This document shows, piece by piece, positions 24,286 through 36,123 of a stretch of 64,000 bases of DNA. Source of the DNA: Pyronema omphalodes (taxonomy: Eukaryota > Ascomycota > Pezizomycetes > Pezizales > Pyronemataceae); contig JAJJXM010000032.1 in assembly GCA_024516155.1 (NCBI GenBank), positions 558,001 to 622,000 on the forward strand. The letters run 5' to 3'. The translations under genes were made by a program, and so were the position numbers. Position 1 is the first letter of the stretch. Every line of letters starts with the position of its first letter. Under the pieces are notes generated by a model. It was not told the origin of the DNA. It did not search any database and saw only the letters and a list, made by a program, of their open reading frames with translations.

Positions 24286-24745
24286 CTAAGCACCCCCCGG
24301 AATCCTAGCTCTACTCAACACCAAATAAACCCTATTAATCCTCGTCTGCAGAGTCTGGAGGGAATCTATTAATCCTCATCAGCGTTCTTCCCCGAAAATC
24401 CCATTAATCCGCCTCCCATTCCCTTGTTGCCCCTCCAAATCAACCCCCCAAGGAAAAAAAGCACCCACCATTAACGCCCTTCAACCTCCTCCTCGTTTCC
24501 CCCAATTTCACAACCGTAGCTCTTAAAACCGGTGGCTCAGTCCCATCCAAATACCCCTGCAACAGCCCCACAAGTCTTTCCAGCTCCCCCGATAACTCTT
24601 GTTGTGCTAGGTATACGTTACTGAGTTTTTGGGTTGTTGTCCGGATGCTGGGTGTTAGCAGGGATTGGAGGCTACTTGCTAATGGGTCGCTGTTGGTGGT
24701 GGTGGTGGTGGAGAGGTCGGGCGTGGGCGGGAGGGAGAGGGACAT
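24286..24745 (-). CDS. Snapin/SNN1-like BLOC-1 subunit, 118 residues
   Basis: Two exons: 24745-24469 and 24365-24286, with a 103-bp intron GTGGGT..ATTAATAG in phase 1. Without the intron the frame ends in an uninformative GGCFFSLGG. With it the helix continues VNDSLQTLQTRINRVYLVLS, as expected. After a Ser/Thr-rich start, residues about 25-115 form a continuous amphipathic helix: LLTPSIRTTTQKLSNVYLAQ, QELSGELERLVGLLQGYL, then a second half with VVKLGETRRRLKGVN. The pattern of a ...QQELSxELERLV core followed by a helix with ETRRRL matches what is known of Snapin, a coiled-coil subunit of BLOC-1 acting at endosomal membranes. Length (~118) also fits. The assignment rests on pattern and is moderately sure; another small coiled-coil subunit (for example a KxDL-type) is the alternative. 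Confidence 0.6.
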
Positions 24746-25299
24746 GACGGGGGAGGGCGAGGGATGAGATGTTGCTGCGGGAATGAATGAGAGGTGCGGT
24801 GGATCTGTGTTGCGGTGCGGCAGAGATCGTGCTCGTGGAGATTGGCGATGTGTATTGGAGCTGTGCGCTGAAGCTCCGGGAGTTTGTGTCGCGGATGGAA
24901 CTGGAAGCTTCGCGTTGGTGGGGTGCGATTAGCGTGGCGACGCGGTGATGGGGATTTGTAGGCCAGGCTTCTTTTTTGGGACGCAGTTTTGATCATGATA
25001 TGGATAAAACGCAGTATGTAATTAATGGTAATGGTATTGAAGAAATAATAAAAAAGAAACTCCTTACTCCTGAAAATACATCGACCAAGCCAGAGAAACT
25101 CGCAGCTTTACATACAGCTATGGTAGTATGATATCGGACAGGCTTTCCTGCGCTCCAGCTCTCCGGCTCTTCAACCCAGCTCTCCAGCTCCTGAACTCCC
25201 CAATTCCCACATATTCCCTTAACTAAAAAGAAAAAAAAAAACAAAAGCAGATAAGAAAAAAATTAAAACAGGAAATGCGCCGACAAATGGTATCTCCGA
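24746..25299. other. Spacer between Snapin-like gene and NPR2
   Basis: Both neighbouring genes read on the minus strand, so this holds the 5' flank of the Snapin-like gene and the 3' UTR of NPR2. The overlapping minus-strand frame 24679-24996 lacks domains. Confidence 0.45.
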
Positions 25300-26579
25300 C
25301 TATCTATGAATAATAGTCGCATCACTCCCCTCCAACATCTTGATAACATCCATTTCCGACACCTGAAGCTCGGTACAAATCTCATCAAAGCACCTATCTC
25401 CCTTAACCATAGCCTGTAATTTCGTCGGAACCCGATTTTGTTGCGCAACAGGGTATTTCTGTACTCTATAGATAATACCCTTAATAACCCCGAAAGTTAT
25501 AAATCTCCTCACATCAATATCTCCCAGAATTCGATAATGTTCCATACACCATTTCTTGAGCGATAGGCCTTGAGAAAGAGAACAGAATAATGTGAACACA
25601 TCCGGAAACTTGATATCAGCACTATCTGTCCGCTTGATATAGTTTATGCACTCGTCTTGCATCTGAGGATCTCGTAGCAGGGTGGAGATATCGGCTGTAA
25701 CAGCGTAGATGGCGTGGAAAAGAAAGACGTCGACAAGTGTCAAACATCCGTAGTATAGCAAGTGCGAAATGGCTTTCTTGGTGAGGTTTGGATCGGCGTC
25801 TGCCAATTCGCTGATGCGACGTACACTGTTGATTCCATCGATGTAGGGGACAATTTTTTGCATTGTGAGGTCCCAGGTTACGTCCATTATTAGGTCTAGC
25901 TGGACGGTAGATACTGGGACAAACCAGGGTTTAACCGGTGGTGGAGGGGCGTAGGTAGGGAATAGTTTGATGCTGATGGTATTTGATTCATCTATGCAAT
26001 ATTCCCATTAGTTATGCGTCTTTTACTGGGGGTTGCGAGGTTACCTACTAATGGGAATCAGGCATTCCGAGTAATTATTCAAATCCTCAAGGACCTGTTC
26101 AATAAGTGCATAAACCCCCGCTCTAGTTTCCTCAGTACTAAGAAACCCGCTCTGTTCTTCAAGTGCTTTGAACAACTTTGCCAATTTCCTAACCACAGAC
26201 TTGTAGGTACTAAACTCATCACTCTCATCCAGCACCAGCGCGAAATTGAAAATAAACTCATTACGCGTATACCGCCCGTCATCGATGCAAACGGGATAGC
26301 CTAGGATACGGTATTTGTTCGTACAGATGGTGACTAGCCGATCGCACAACTCCTGCTTAGGGATGATATGGGAGGAGACTTGGTCGAAGTCGATAAGAGG
26401 AGGTGGATCATGAGGTGCGGAGGAGGGTGTAATTGCCCCATCGGGAACTTGGTGAACAACCTGAGGACCTGGGGAACAGGATTATGGTTAGCGATGTAGT
26501 GGGGAAGGAGAAAGAGGAGTTAATGGAATGCCATACCTTTGTCCGGGTGAAAAATAGAAAAGAAAATGCTCTTGATCAT
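25300..26579 (-). CDS. npr2: Nitrogen permease regulator 2 (NPR2/NPRL2), SEACIT/GATOR1 subunit, 384 residues
   Basis: Three exons: 26579-26537, 26468-26049 and 25991-25300, with introns GTATGG..CCCCAG (68 bp) and GTAGGT..GCATAG (57 bp). The start MIKSIFFSIFHPDKGPQVVH continues to VPDGAIT, the hallmark longin-type N-terminus of NPR2. Then come ELCDRLVTICTNKYRILGYP, YTRNEFIFNFALVLDES, and after intron 2 the C-terminal region WDLTMQKIVPYIDGINSVRR with the winged-helix-like LTKKAISHLLYYGCLTLVDV. NPR2 works with NPR3 as the GAP complex that restrains TORC1 when amino acids or nitrogen are scarce, at the vacuolar membrane. The protein is somewhat shorter than many fungal homologues, mostly in the linker, but all expected blocks are present and in frame. 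It lies in the same orientation as the Snapin-like gene. Confidence 0.93.
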
Positions 26580-27742
26580 GGTAGGCGAGGGATTGTGAGC
26601 ATGTCAGAGGGAAAGAGTGGAGGAACCTTGGTGGTGCTGCCACAGGTGGAATGACGCGACTACGCGACGCGGGGAACTCCAGCACCCCCCCCCCCCCCCC
26701 CCGGTTCAGCTCCGATTAGACCGCTTAGATGAGATGCATGATCTTCCATTTCGGGAAGGAATTTGTTTTTTTGTTCATCGAAAAAAACCAGAAGTACTTA
26801 TGATTAAGGTAAATGACTTGAAATAGGAGTACTAAAACAATAAAAATCATCAGGTGGCCAGAATTTAGCATTGTCGAAAATCTAATTACGCTATCTGCAA
26901 TGCGATCTCGCCAGGTGAAAAACCGTTCAAAATACTTTCGAAATCCTCAATCACATTGAGCCACTATATCCTTGTAGTTCAATAACCTTACTATCAGTTA
27001 ATGATACTCATCCATTCATATCCCAGGTAATCAGATGTTACCGTGAGGCTGACATTTATTGAATCCGGCAAGGCCGCGCTGAAAACAGTATCATTGCTTC
27101 TTCAAACCAATAATTACAGGTTTTTAAAGAGATGAACAACCAGCACTGATTACGTATCCATTATGATGAAATCTATACACACTATCAGAAAGACCACATT
27201 AACAGACCCTGCTAGTTGTCACACATTCGTGTAGATTGCTCTCATGAGGAAGGAGGAATATACGGAATATACATTCCAATACCACCATTGAATAAAGATC
27301 CAGCAGCTTTCTGGCAATAATACAGGTCAATTGTGAAAGCCCACTGGTTTCGAAGTAAGATTCATACACATATAGTCATACATATCGTTGCTTAGATGTG
27401 GATATTTTTCCTCTGAATTGACAATCTGAAAAGTTTTGAAGCGTATCTTTGTTGTTTCGGTCTGTTATGTTAACAAGAAGGTATATATCCCAATTATTGC
27501 AGAACTGAATGCGCCTAAGTTCCAGAAAAGTGATTCAGTACGGCATAAATCAAATTTAAAGGGAAAATCATGTGGAGTAAGAGGTTATCCGCATTATACA
27601 CAACTCGAATTCCCACGCAGAATTTACATGCATAGCCCCTACGTCATTCCACCCCACCACTAGCGCCACACCCCTGCACCTCTCCATCTCAAAAAAATCC
27701 GCGTCCCCTCCAAACCATCTTAACGCGCCTCACACGCCCACA
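26580..27742. other. Intergenic region between NPR2 and the WD40 gene (divergent)
   Basis: The two genes diverge from this ~1.16 kb, so it should contain both promoters. It includes an 18-base C run (26685-26702) close to the NPR2 start and a pyrimidine-rich leader (about 27640-27740) just before the WD40 gene. No other gene seen. Confidence 0.5.
26685..26702. repeat. Poly-C run of 18 bases
   Basis: Uninterrupted C homopolymer about 105 bp upstream of the NPR2 start codon. It is likely length-variable. Confidence 0.85.
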
Positions 27743-28741
27743 ATGCCCCGCACCCTCGTCTCCGCCGCCGCATCCACCTCCCTGGGCAACGATGTCTACG
27801 TCCTCGGACTCGCCTCCACCTCCTCACACCTAACCGCGCTCACCAGCGCCAACAACCTGCACCTAATCTCCCCACAAACGCTACAAGTAACCGCCACACT
27901 CAGCAGCGCACACACACTCCTCACCCGCTACAACGACACACTCCTCCTAACCGGTGGCCTATCCCCCAGCCTCACCCTAATTGATCCCCGCAGCAGTACC
28001 CCAGCTTCCACTCTCACCGCACCCGGAGAAATCGCCTCCATCGCCGTCTCCTCAACCGGTCAAATCGCCTCTGGCACAAACTACGAGAATGCTCAAGCCA
28101 TCGTCTCAATCTGGGATCCGAGAATGTCGACGCCGGTGAGGAGTTATAATGATAGTCATAATGACGACATCACGGCTTTAAGATGGAGTGCGGAGAAACC
28201 GTCGCTTCTTGCCAGTGGTGGCACGGATGGGTTGGTGAATGTTTTTGATACCGGGGTTGCGGCGGGTGCTTCCGGAGAGGGGGATGATGAGGTTGAGGGT
28301 GCGGTTGTTAGGGTTGAGAACCATGGGTCCGTACATAAGGTTGGATTCACTGAAGGGGATGGGGTTTGGGCTTTGTCGCATGATGAGGTACTGGGGGTTT
28401 ATGATGGAGGTGTGGTGGGAGATATTAGGGAGATGATGGGGATTAAGTATGGTGTTGATGTTATTGGGGGCTGGGTGGTTGCTGGAAAGGATGGAGCGGT
28501 GGAGATGGGTAAGCTTAGGAAGAAGGGAGGGGAGTGGGGAGTTGGAAAGAGGGGATACACACTCGCTGGAGGACATGGAGATGAGGTGGTTAGAGATATT
28601 TTGGTTGAGGGAGACACAGTGGTTACTGGAGGAGAGGATGGATGTGTTAAGGTTTGGAGACTACCAGCTGAGGGAGAGGGTAAAAAGGGAACCAAGGAGA
28701 AGAGGGATAAGGTTGAGAAAAAGAGGTTTGCGCCATACTAA
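27743..28741 (+). CDS. WD40-repeat protein, WDR89-like, 332 residues
   Basis: Intronless frame from ATG 27743 (CACAATGCC context). The WD40 signatures seen are IVSIWDPR (~residue 120), the DDITALRWS...LLASGGTDGLVNVFD blade (~140-168), SVHKVGF (~195) and the last blade GHGDEVVRDI...VVTGGEDGCVKVWRL (~280-310). A Lys-rich tail ends the protein. The combination HNDDITALRW / LASGGTDGLVNVFD / SVHKVGF is typical of WDR89-type proteins, a conserved eukaryotic WD40 family of poorly defined, probably scaffolding, role. The first half uses C-ending codons (GCC, CTC) and the second half G/T-rich codons, a striking shift in base use inside one frame. It is convergent with urease, with only 73 bp between the stop codons. 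Confidence 0.82.
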   Translation: MPRTLVSAAASTSLGNDVYVLGLASTSSHLTALTSANNLHLISPQTLQVTATLSSAHTLLTRYNDTLLLTGGLSPSLTLIDPRSSTPASTLTAPGEIASIAVSSTGQIASGTNYENAQAIVSIWDPRMSTPVRSYNDSHNDDITALRWSAEKPSLLASGGTDGLVNVFDTGVAAGASGEGDDEVEGAVVRVENHGSVHKVGFTEGDGVWALSHDEVLGVYDGGVVGDIREMMGIKYGVDVIGGWVVAGKDGAVEMGKLRKKGGEWGVGKRGYTLAGGHGDEVVRDILVEGDTVVTGGEDGCVKVWRLPAEGEGKKGTKEKRDKVEKKRFAPY

Positions 28742-28814
28742 TTGTCTTGTTATTTCCCCCAAAAGTCTGTACATACAATAATACCCGCCATGATATCTAC
28801 GATAAAAAAAACAC
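28742..28814. terminator. Short convergent 3' region between WDR89-like gene and urease
   Basis: Only 73 bp separate the two stop codons. It contains ACAATAATA and ATAAAAAAAACAC, so poly-A signals for both genes must overlap here or within the neighbour's coding end (inference). Confidence 0.4.
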
Positions 28815-31437
28815 TTAGTATAAAAAGTACCCCTGCGTCAACGGCAACACATTTGACGGCTCCGCTTTACACTCAACTCCGTCCGCCTCCACGATATAAC
28901 TCTCAGGATCCACCCTCATAGACGGCATAGCATCGTTTAGTTTCATGTCTGCTTTAGAAACATTCCTGCATCCCTTCACCGCTTCTATCCGCTTCTTCAA
29001 TCCATATTTCTGTACAATTCCCTTCTCCAAACTAACCCCACTCACCCACATGATACTAACCTCCGCGCATCTCGCCGCATACATCTCTCTCCCGATAATC
29101 GGCTGTACTGACGGGATAGACGCATTGGCATCACCCATCATGGAATAAGCGATGAAACCACCCTTTACCACCATATCCGGCTTAGCACCAAACCCAGCGG
29201 GAGTCCACAGCACCAAATCCGCCAGCTTCCCAAGCTCAATGGAGCCAATAAGATGCGCCATACCATGGGAAAGAGCCGGGTTGATGGTGTACTTGGCGAT
29301 ATATCTTCTGACACGGAAGTTGTCTGCACCCGTACCCTCGTCCTCTGTCAATGGGCCTCGCTGAACCCGGTTCTTGGAAGCTGTCTTCCAGGTACGAAGA
29401 ATAACTTCACCGCAGCGTCCCATAGCCTGCGAGTCACTGCTCATCATTGAGATAGCCCCCATGTCGTGGAGCACATCTTCAGCGGCAATTGTCTCTGCAC
29501 GAATGCGGGACTCGGCAAAGGCAACGTCTTCGGGGATAGATTTGGACAAATGGTGGCAGACCATCAACATATCAAGATGCTCGTCCAAAGTGTTCATGGT
29601 AAACGGTCTAGTGGGATTGGTGGAGGACGGGAGGACATTAGGGTGTTCAACGACAGAGATAATATCGGGTGCGTGGCCACCACCGGCTCCTTCAGTATGG
29701 TAGGTGTGGATTGTTCGTCCCTTGAAAGCACCAATGGTTTGCTCCACGTAACCAGATTCGTTGAGGGTATCGGTATGAATTAAGCATTGCAGATCGTATT
29801 CATCACAGACAGACAAGCAGGTGTCGATTGCGGCGGGAGTGCTACCCCAGTCTTCGTGAAGCTTAAGACCCATGACTCCGGCCTCGGCCTGGGAAATAAG
29901 GCCGGTAGGATTACTGTCATTACCTTTACCAGTCAAACCGACGTTGAGGGGAGTTGTGTCCAAAGCCTGCATCATCTGCCGGATATAGGTGGCAGAGGGC
30001 GTGCAGGTGGTTGCATTAGTTCCAGTGCTGGGACCAGTGCCACCACCCATGACAGTCGTAATACCGGAGGAGAGGGTTTCTGTTGCCTGCTGGGGACAGA
30101 TAAAGTGAACGTGAGTATCCAGTCCACCGGCTGTTACAATGCGGCCTTCGCCGGCAATTACATCGGTGTTGCTGCCAACAATCATGCCAGATGTCACATC
30201 TGGCATGATATCCGGGTTTCCGGCCTTTCCGAGGCCTACAATCACACCGTCTTTGACTCCAATATCGCACTTGAAGATTCCGGTGTAGTCAACTACGACT
30301 GCATTCGTAATCACGAGGTCGAGACACTCCTCATCACTGCGGCCACTAGCTTGTCCCATTCCTTCTCTGAGTGTCTTTCCACCTCCGAATTTGCATTCGT
30401 CTCCATACTGTGTGAAATCCTTTTCAATCTTAATCCAGAGGTCTGTATCACCCAGTCGAACAAGGTCGCCTGTTGTAGGTCCAAACATGGTGGCGTATGC
30501 TTCCCGATCCATTGTTGCAGCCATGATCTGTTCCATCGGTACAATCGGAGAATCGACATGAGCGAAACCACTCCTTCTCATAAGGTCTGCGAGTTCTTCG
30601 GCACGCCTAATATCAATGGCTCCCGATGCCAAGTTATTTCCACCCCGAATGATCTTGTTTCCTGCAATCTCTACCAATGTCACTGTCTTTGAATCACCAG
30701 GCTCAAATCGAACCGCAGTTCCAGCCGGGATATCAAGTCGGTACCCATATGATTGGACACGGTCAAATTCCAGAAATGGATTCGCCTCGATAAAGTGGTA
30801 GTGAGAACCGATCTGAACAGGTCTATCGCCCTTGTTCGTCACTCTCAACTGGCGACGGTTTCTATTGGCGTTGAGCTGGATCTTTTTACCCTTGACGGCT
30901 ATCACAGCACCAGGCTTGCGCTCAGCGGCGTACACTGATGGCTCTGGAAGAGGGAATTTGTCTTGCGAGGGAATGGGGAGGAAGGATCCGTATAAGGCAG
31001 CTTCCAGATCACCATCGTCCGTGCTGATAGGATCGTGGATGGTAACTAGATAACTACCATCGAGGAAAGTGCCTTCGACTTGGATTTCGTTTAAGAGAGA
31101 TGCAACAGCGGGCAAGACATGCCGGCGACCTAGCATCATCTTTCCAGCCTGTTGCAGAGTGGCTACAGTGGTGTTGCCATCGCGGATGAGTTCTTGAAGG
31201 TTGTTGGCAATTAAAGCCTGAAAATCTGGTGTTAAAAAGGATCTTGCAAGTGGAGAACAAGACTCACGGTGGCCTCGACTTGGTTCAACTTTAAGCCGCG
31301 CGCAAGGCGCTTCTGAGCTAGAAAGCCGACCTGTGAGATAACGAGCTTATCGAGCTGTCACCACTTCAAGTTAGTCTTTATGACATAGAAACCACGTCGA
31401 ATCCCAACAACAGTACCTCTCGGGGAATTAGATGCAT
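28815..31437 (-). CDS. ure1: Urease, 836 residues
   Basis: Hydrolyses urea to ammonia and carbamate; a nickel enzyme of the cytosol. Exons 31437-31417, 31354-31268 and 31217-28815, with introns GTACTG..GTGACAG (62 bp) and GTGAGT..TTTTCAG (50 bp). Exon 1 encodes only MHLIPRE; exon 2 continues [20 protein letters not shown]. The three bacterial subunits are fused in the order gamma (about 1-105), beta (from [20 protein letters not shown]) and alpha (from [20 protein letters not shown]). All active-site blocks are present: HVHFICPQQ, the carbamylated lysine in [16 protein letters not shown], the flap [16 protein letters not shown] with its His, and [20 protein letters not shown]. The C-terminus GYFLY matches the family. 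Length equals other fungal ureases. Accessory genes (UreD/F/G-like) are not in this window. Intact. Confidence 0.97.
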
Positions 31438-33072
31438 CGTAAATGTTTGTCGATGATCAATCTCGACAGTCGCTCAGGGTTAAGAGGTCAATTAGACTTC
31501 TCTTCGCTTTACCCCGGAATGCGGAGTGTGGGGTGACATCGGAGGTCCATGAGGTTTAGTCCGTTATCTTCGCTTCGTTGGCAGCCGGCGGGTCTTGATA
31601 GGTAAAGTTATTTCGATAAGCGTTCGGGATCTCCCGCAGCGTGCACATTCCCGGCACTTTTGTTAGATAATTGTGCGTACGTTATGGTTTTAACATTTGA
31701 CGAAAAGCTGTGATTAGTCGTGTTTTTTCCAGAAGCAAGCCCGTATCTCAGGTATCTCATCACTCCCGCAGGAATGTCTTGTACTCCTGAGAAATGAATT
31801 TGGGGCATCGCATTTGTCGCAACCCGATACGTAGATAGTAGATCCTTCGGCATGTGGCCGCATTGTTATCTTGCCTTGTTGATCCCATCCCCGGCTGTTT
31901 CGATACCTTGCGAAGAAGCAAGGTCGTGTTAGTAATTGTGATCGTGTCGATCGCGTCGCGTGGCGCGTGAAGAATCAGCCTTATACCATCGGGCGAACCG
32001 CACCGTCCCTGCACGCCGGTCATCTTTCCGTGGATATCCGGAACGTTTTTGACTTTATCGGTTCCGCAATATATCTCTAATGAGTAGTGCAAATACACCC
32101 GCGTTCGAAATCTGTCCCAGGTCCATGATGGTACGTGGGATCATGTGTCTGCCACCTCAATGCACTGACCCATGAGACTATGGTCTCTGACTATATAGCT
32201 TATCAAGCTTTGATACAATCTTCAGGATCTGGAAGTATATTCTAGATTAGAATTCTATTACCGATTTCGAAGGGATGAAAACTTTATACAACTGACCGAA
32301 AATACCGCATAGAAATATTTCGCCTGTCCTCCTTGCTTCATATGCATATTCATGGCACGCATTCCCATTCTGACGACAGATTGATTCATCGGCACAATAT
32401 ATATATTGATTTTTGGTCATCATTGTACCTCTGTGTCATCTCAGGAGGCAATCCGTGGAAATTGAACATTGATGTGCTGGTAATCGAAAACGTGGAGGTG
32501 GAAGAATGAGTGTTGAAGTGGTGATGAACAAGCTACTCATTGGTATTTCAAGCCTTTAACGGCAATTAATGCCATATCAACCTATCCGTGCAATGTGTGA
32601 TTTTGCATTGGCTCAGATGGTTCACAAAATTACGGATAGTCTAATCCGGGTCTTGCAACAAACAACATCAGATTATGCATTCAATGTGATTCTGCCTATG
32701 TACATTTGGTACAGTGCGAAGTGGCAGGTTGTACATACAAACAAAATGGACAGGTGATCCTCGAATTCCTACAATTTTCGGCCATTTTGTTATTTCTAGG
32801 CCGATAATGATATGAAAAATATCAGATCCTTCAAATTAGATCAAAGTTCAAGAAGGCCGTCCTCAAGACCAACGGACCAACAAACGTCCATACCAACAAC
32901 CGTCCATGGAATTACCAAACAACTCTAAGCGACAGGAAATACCCCATAAACAATGCTCTCACAAGCAGTAACAAATTCTCTGATACCCGTACAGCCCGCC
33001 GATAATGTACATTAAACACCGAATCCCAAAAGTTGTTATTTACCCAACACTTTACATAAGAACGTGCAGTAA
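31438..33072. other. Intergenic region; urease promoter and edge of inverted block
   Basis: The divergent flank of urease occupies the first part. From about 32885 the sequence matches, inverted, the 3' flank of large gene copy 1 (about 15790). Open frames here (for example minus 31760-32098) show no domain. Confidence 0.45.
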
Positions 33073-36000
33073 TTATGTTTTAATAAACATTAAAGCTTGA
33101 TCTTGCACATCTAGTGTGTAAAGATATTCCTCTATCCGCCTCTTCAGCTTCTGCATTGCTACGCCACACTCAGCAGCACCAAAAACCGCGTGCCAATCCT
33201 GTCTGCATATCGCTTCGGAGTCCGGCCTCCATAGTTTGATGTCATCCATAATGTCTTCGAATACACGCTTCTCAAATTCCGTACAAATATCCTCGATAAC
33301 ATGGAAGTTGATGAAGAATGACCCACTTTCGTATTCAATTAGCCGACGAACATCGTCCAGATAGACACGAAACAAATGTTGTGCGTCATGTTGTTCTTCC
33401 AAGTTGATCTTCGGTTTCCAACACGATGTTACATCTGCGAGCTTTGGTAAATTTCCACAATTAATACGCCAGAGCCATGTACAAGTTATTGGTTTCCTTG
33501 GATAAGACAGATCTCCGCGGTAATTTTCCCACCTCAATCTCTCCTTCGTGTAGTGCTGTAATAAGTCTAATTGACAATTATCAAAGTCGCCAAAGAATCC
33601 ATGATCAACCATGCGCTGGATGAATCCACCATGTTTTCCGGCTTCGATTAATCCCAGTTTATCGGCCATGTGCCAGGCGTGTACTGCACCCAAGGTCCGA
33701 GATTTGGCGTACAAAAACTGGTACGGAAAATTTGCCAAGAATTCCATCAGAAACGCCGCAGTTGCGATTCCACAGAACCAGGAATTTGGTACTAGGCGAT
33801 TCATTAACAGTAGCTTCCTCAGATGACTTGCGGTGTCGTTGCTAGTAGAAGAAAATATTTGCCTCTGAAGGTATACTGATCCACACCGAATATGATCGAT
33901 TCGCTCCGAGAAAGTATGGAAACACCCTAGTTTCCTTCCTAATTTGAAAATAAAGTCCAGTGTAGCAGGTTCCATTGTACGTTTTTCCAATGATTCAAAG
34001 CAAGAGTCACATATCAGCCGAGCTTCTTCCAAGAAGGTTCCCCAATCGTTCAGTGAATGAGTCTCGCGGCGAATATAAAAAATACTCAGGTGCACCAGGA
34101 AAACAAATATCACTGCCATGCTGGGTTTTTTAGAGCCAATGAATTGCTCGAATGAGTGGTATCCGGGGATGCTTGACGTAATAATTGAGCCTTTATGCAT
34201 CAATCTTCCGTAATGTAGAATGGTCTGGAATATGTAAAAGGTATCTTCTGCCCACCGGGTGTCTTGGGGAAGTTCGTTACGGTTGAGCAGGCGATTATCA
34301 TAATACGCACAGCAAAATTCCTAAGGCATTCAGCATATTTCTTCAGGTGAGATATCAATGGTTCAGCTTACAAATGATTGCTTGGTTCTACAATATACGA
34401 GAAACTGCATCGAAATTGTATATGGCCTGAAAGCCCACATGGCAACTTGTGCATTGGAGAGAGTCTCGCCCCAATCAGAAGATCCAAATGTTTGGACGAC
34501 AATTGTTTCGACCACTTCCCAAAGTGTATCTTGGGAATGTGCGCAGCATGGCCCACTGTGCATTTTGTATTTATCCATACTCCGACTGAACTGCAAATAA
34601 AGTTAGTATGAAGTAACATAGTATATATACGCAGGCTTACTAACTTGATACTCGAGACTGTTGATAAGCATAAGAGCTTGCTGTGTCATGAAACTAGCTG
34701 TAACTCGGGATGTTTCACCTAACGGCTTAACCGTTTTCCAACACGCTTCACATATGTCATGGATTACCCGGACATCTCTGATGAAACATAAAACTTGAAA
34801 GTAGAGGTCCCCCTGTACCCAAGGATAGCTAGGAAAGGATATGTCGTATTCCTGTCGCTTATGCACTGTTATTGGGCTTGCATCTTCCTGATTCGCAATG
34901 TTGTGCTGTGGAAGCTCGTTGTCCTGAGATTTATTTTCTTCAATCGTCTTGTTTCCAGTATTGACGCCGTTCTGTTGATTTTGAGCCGGGTTATCGTCTC
35001 GTACTAACAGTTGTCTGAGTTGAGTTAATATATGATATATTTCCCTATGGTTATCGATGACTGTTCGGATATCCTTGGCCTTTCCAAGGTTCGCTATATC
35101 TTCAGGATCAGAGGCTTGGCCTTTTCCCCTACCCTCCTTTATTTCTCTGATACCCGCCGGTGAGTCGTTGCTGATACTGGGTGTATCCCAGGACATCATT
35201 GCACGAATCTTTATCATGGAATCCAATGCTGACTGAGCTTCTTGATCAACTGACAGACCTGCCTTCGAGATCATCTCGCCGAATTCCAGAAGTCGCGTGT
35301 ACGTGATCTTTGAAGAGGAAAGGTCTCTGATTTTCTGTTTGAGGGTATACCTGGCTTTCTTCCTCTGTTTTGGATTGACATTACCGGTGGAAAATTTGGC
35401 TCCGAATTCCGCTTTCCAGACCTTCGCTTGCTGATCCGCTGCAGTGGTAATTACAGAACGAAGAAGTGTTTTCAAGAGATTCTGGTATGTTTCATACGTA
35501 TTTGGTGCCTCGATGTAATCCAAGTCCTTCACGGCCCTCCAGTCCTGGAAGTACCGTTCTTTCGATGGGCACCAGTTTTCGCACTTCGGTTTCATATCGG
35601 ATATCCCGGGAGAGGAAGAAGGCTCAGTAGAAGTTGAAGCAGAGGTTTGGAGCGGCTGAATGTCAGGGTCAAGGTTTGATTCAAGCTTTTCCCCGATCAT
35701 AGCATCCGGCGGTCCAAATGCTGCGGTAACCGTCACAGCCGGAGTAACCTCAGTTCCTTCGGCAATTGAAATGCCTTCAGTAACCTTAGGTTTTGTAGCA
35801 ACACTGGAGTCAGTAGTAACCTTGGGGTCTGTAGTAACTTTGTGGTCGTCATTCATAATATCAGATTCTTCCTCAACCTGTGGGTATTCAAAGCGCTTGG
35901 CGTCTTTCATAATCTGGGTTTCTTTCATAATCGTAGGGTCTGCAGTAGCATCCGGATCCTGAGTGATGTTGGAATCCTCATGAGCGTCGGAATTATCTGC

Positions 36001-36123
36001 AACACCGAGATCTTCCGTGATATCGGAATCTCGAGCATCGTGAGGATTTTCATCGTTTAACAAAGAACCGGATGTGTTGGACGATGTTCCAAAATCAAAG
36101 ACGTATTCCCCGTCGTTTGTCAT
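33073..36123 (-). CDS. Large three-exon protein of about 981 residues, DUF6604-like domain (copy 2, inverted)
   Basis: Exons 36123-34645, 34590-34372 and 34320-33073 use the same intron sites as copy 1 (54-bp GTTAGT..TTTGCAG; 51-bp GTAAGC..GCCTTAG). The open frame extends up to 36171, but without an ATG; ATG 36123 is the conserved start. The N-terminal ~190 residues have the same composition as copy 1 (repeated VTTDPKVTTDSSV-like stretches), but only roughly half the residues match. From YIEAPNTYETYQ to SLEYQ the two proteins differ at only a handful of positions, and exon 2 is nearly the same until its last ~15 residues. Exon 3 is more divergent, except for a near-identical stretch around AKSRTLGAVHAWHMADKLGL. 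Both copies are open from end to end. Role unknown. Confidence 0.75.

Noticed and set aside
23735..24289. 184-codon plus-strand frame
   Set aside because: T-rich then CAT-repeat composition and overlap with the end of the Snapin-like gene on the other strand.
29787..30692. 301-codon plus-strand open frame
   Set aside because: Lies wholly antisense to the conserved alpha-subunit part of urease; no domain, explained as a shadow frame.
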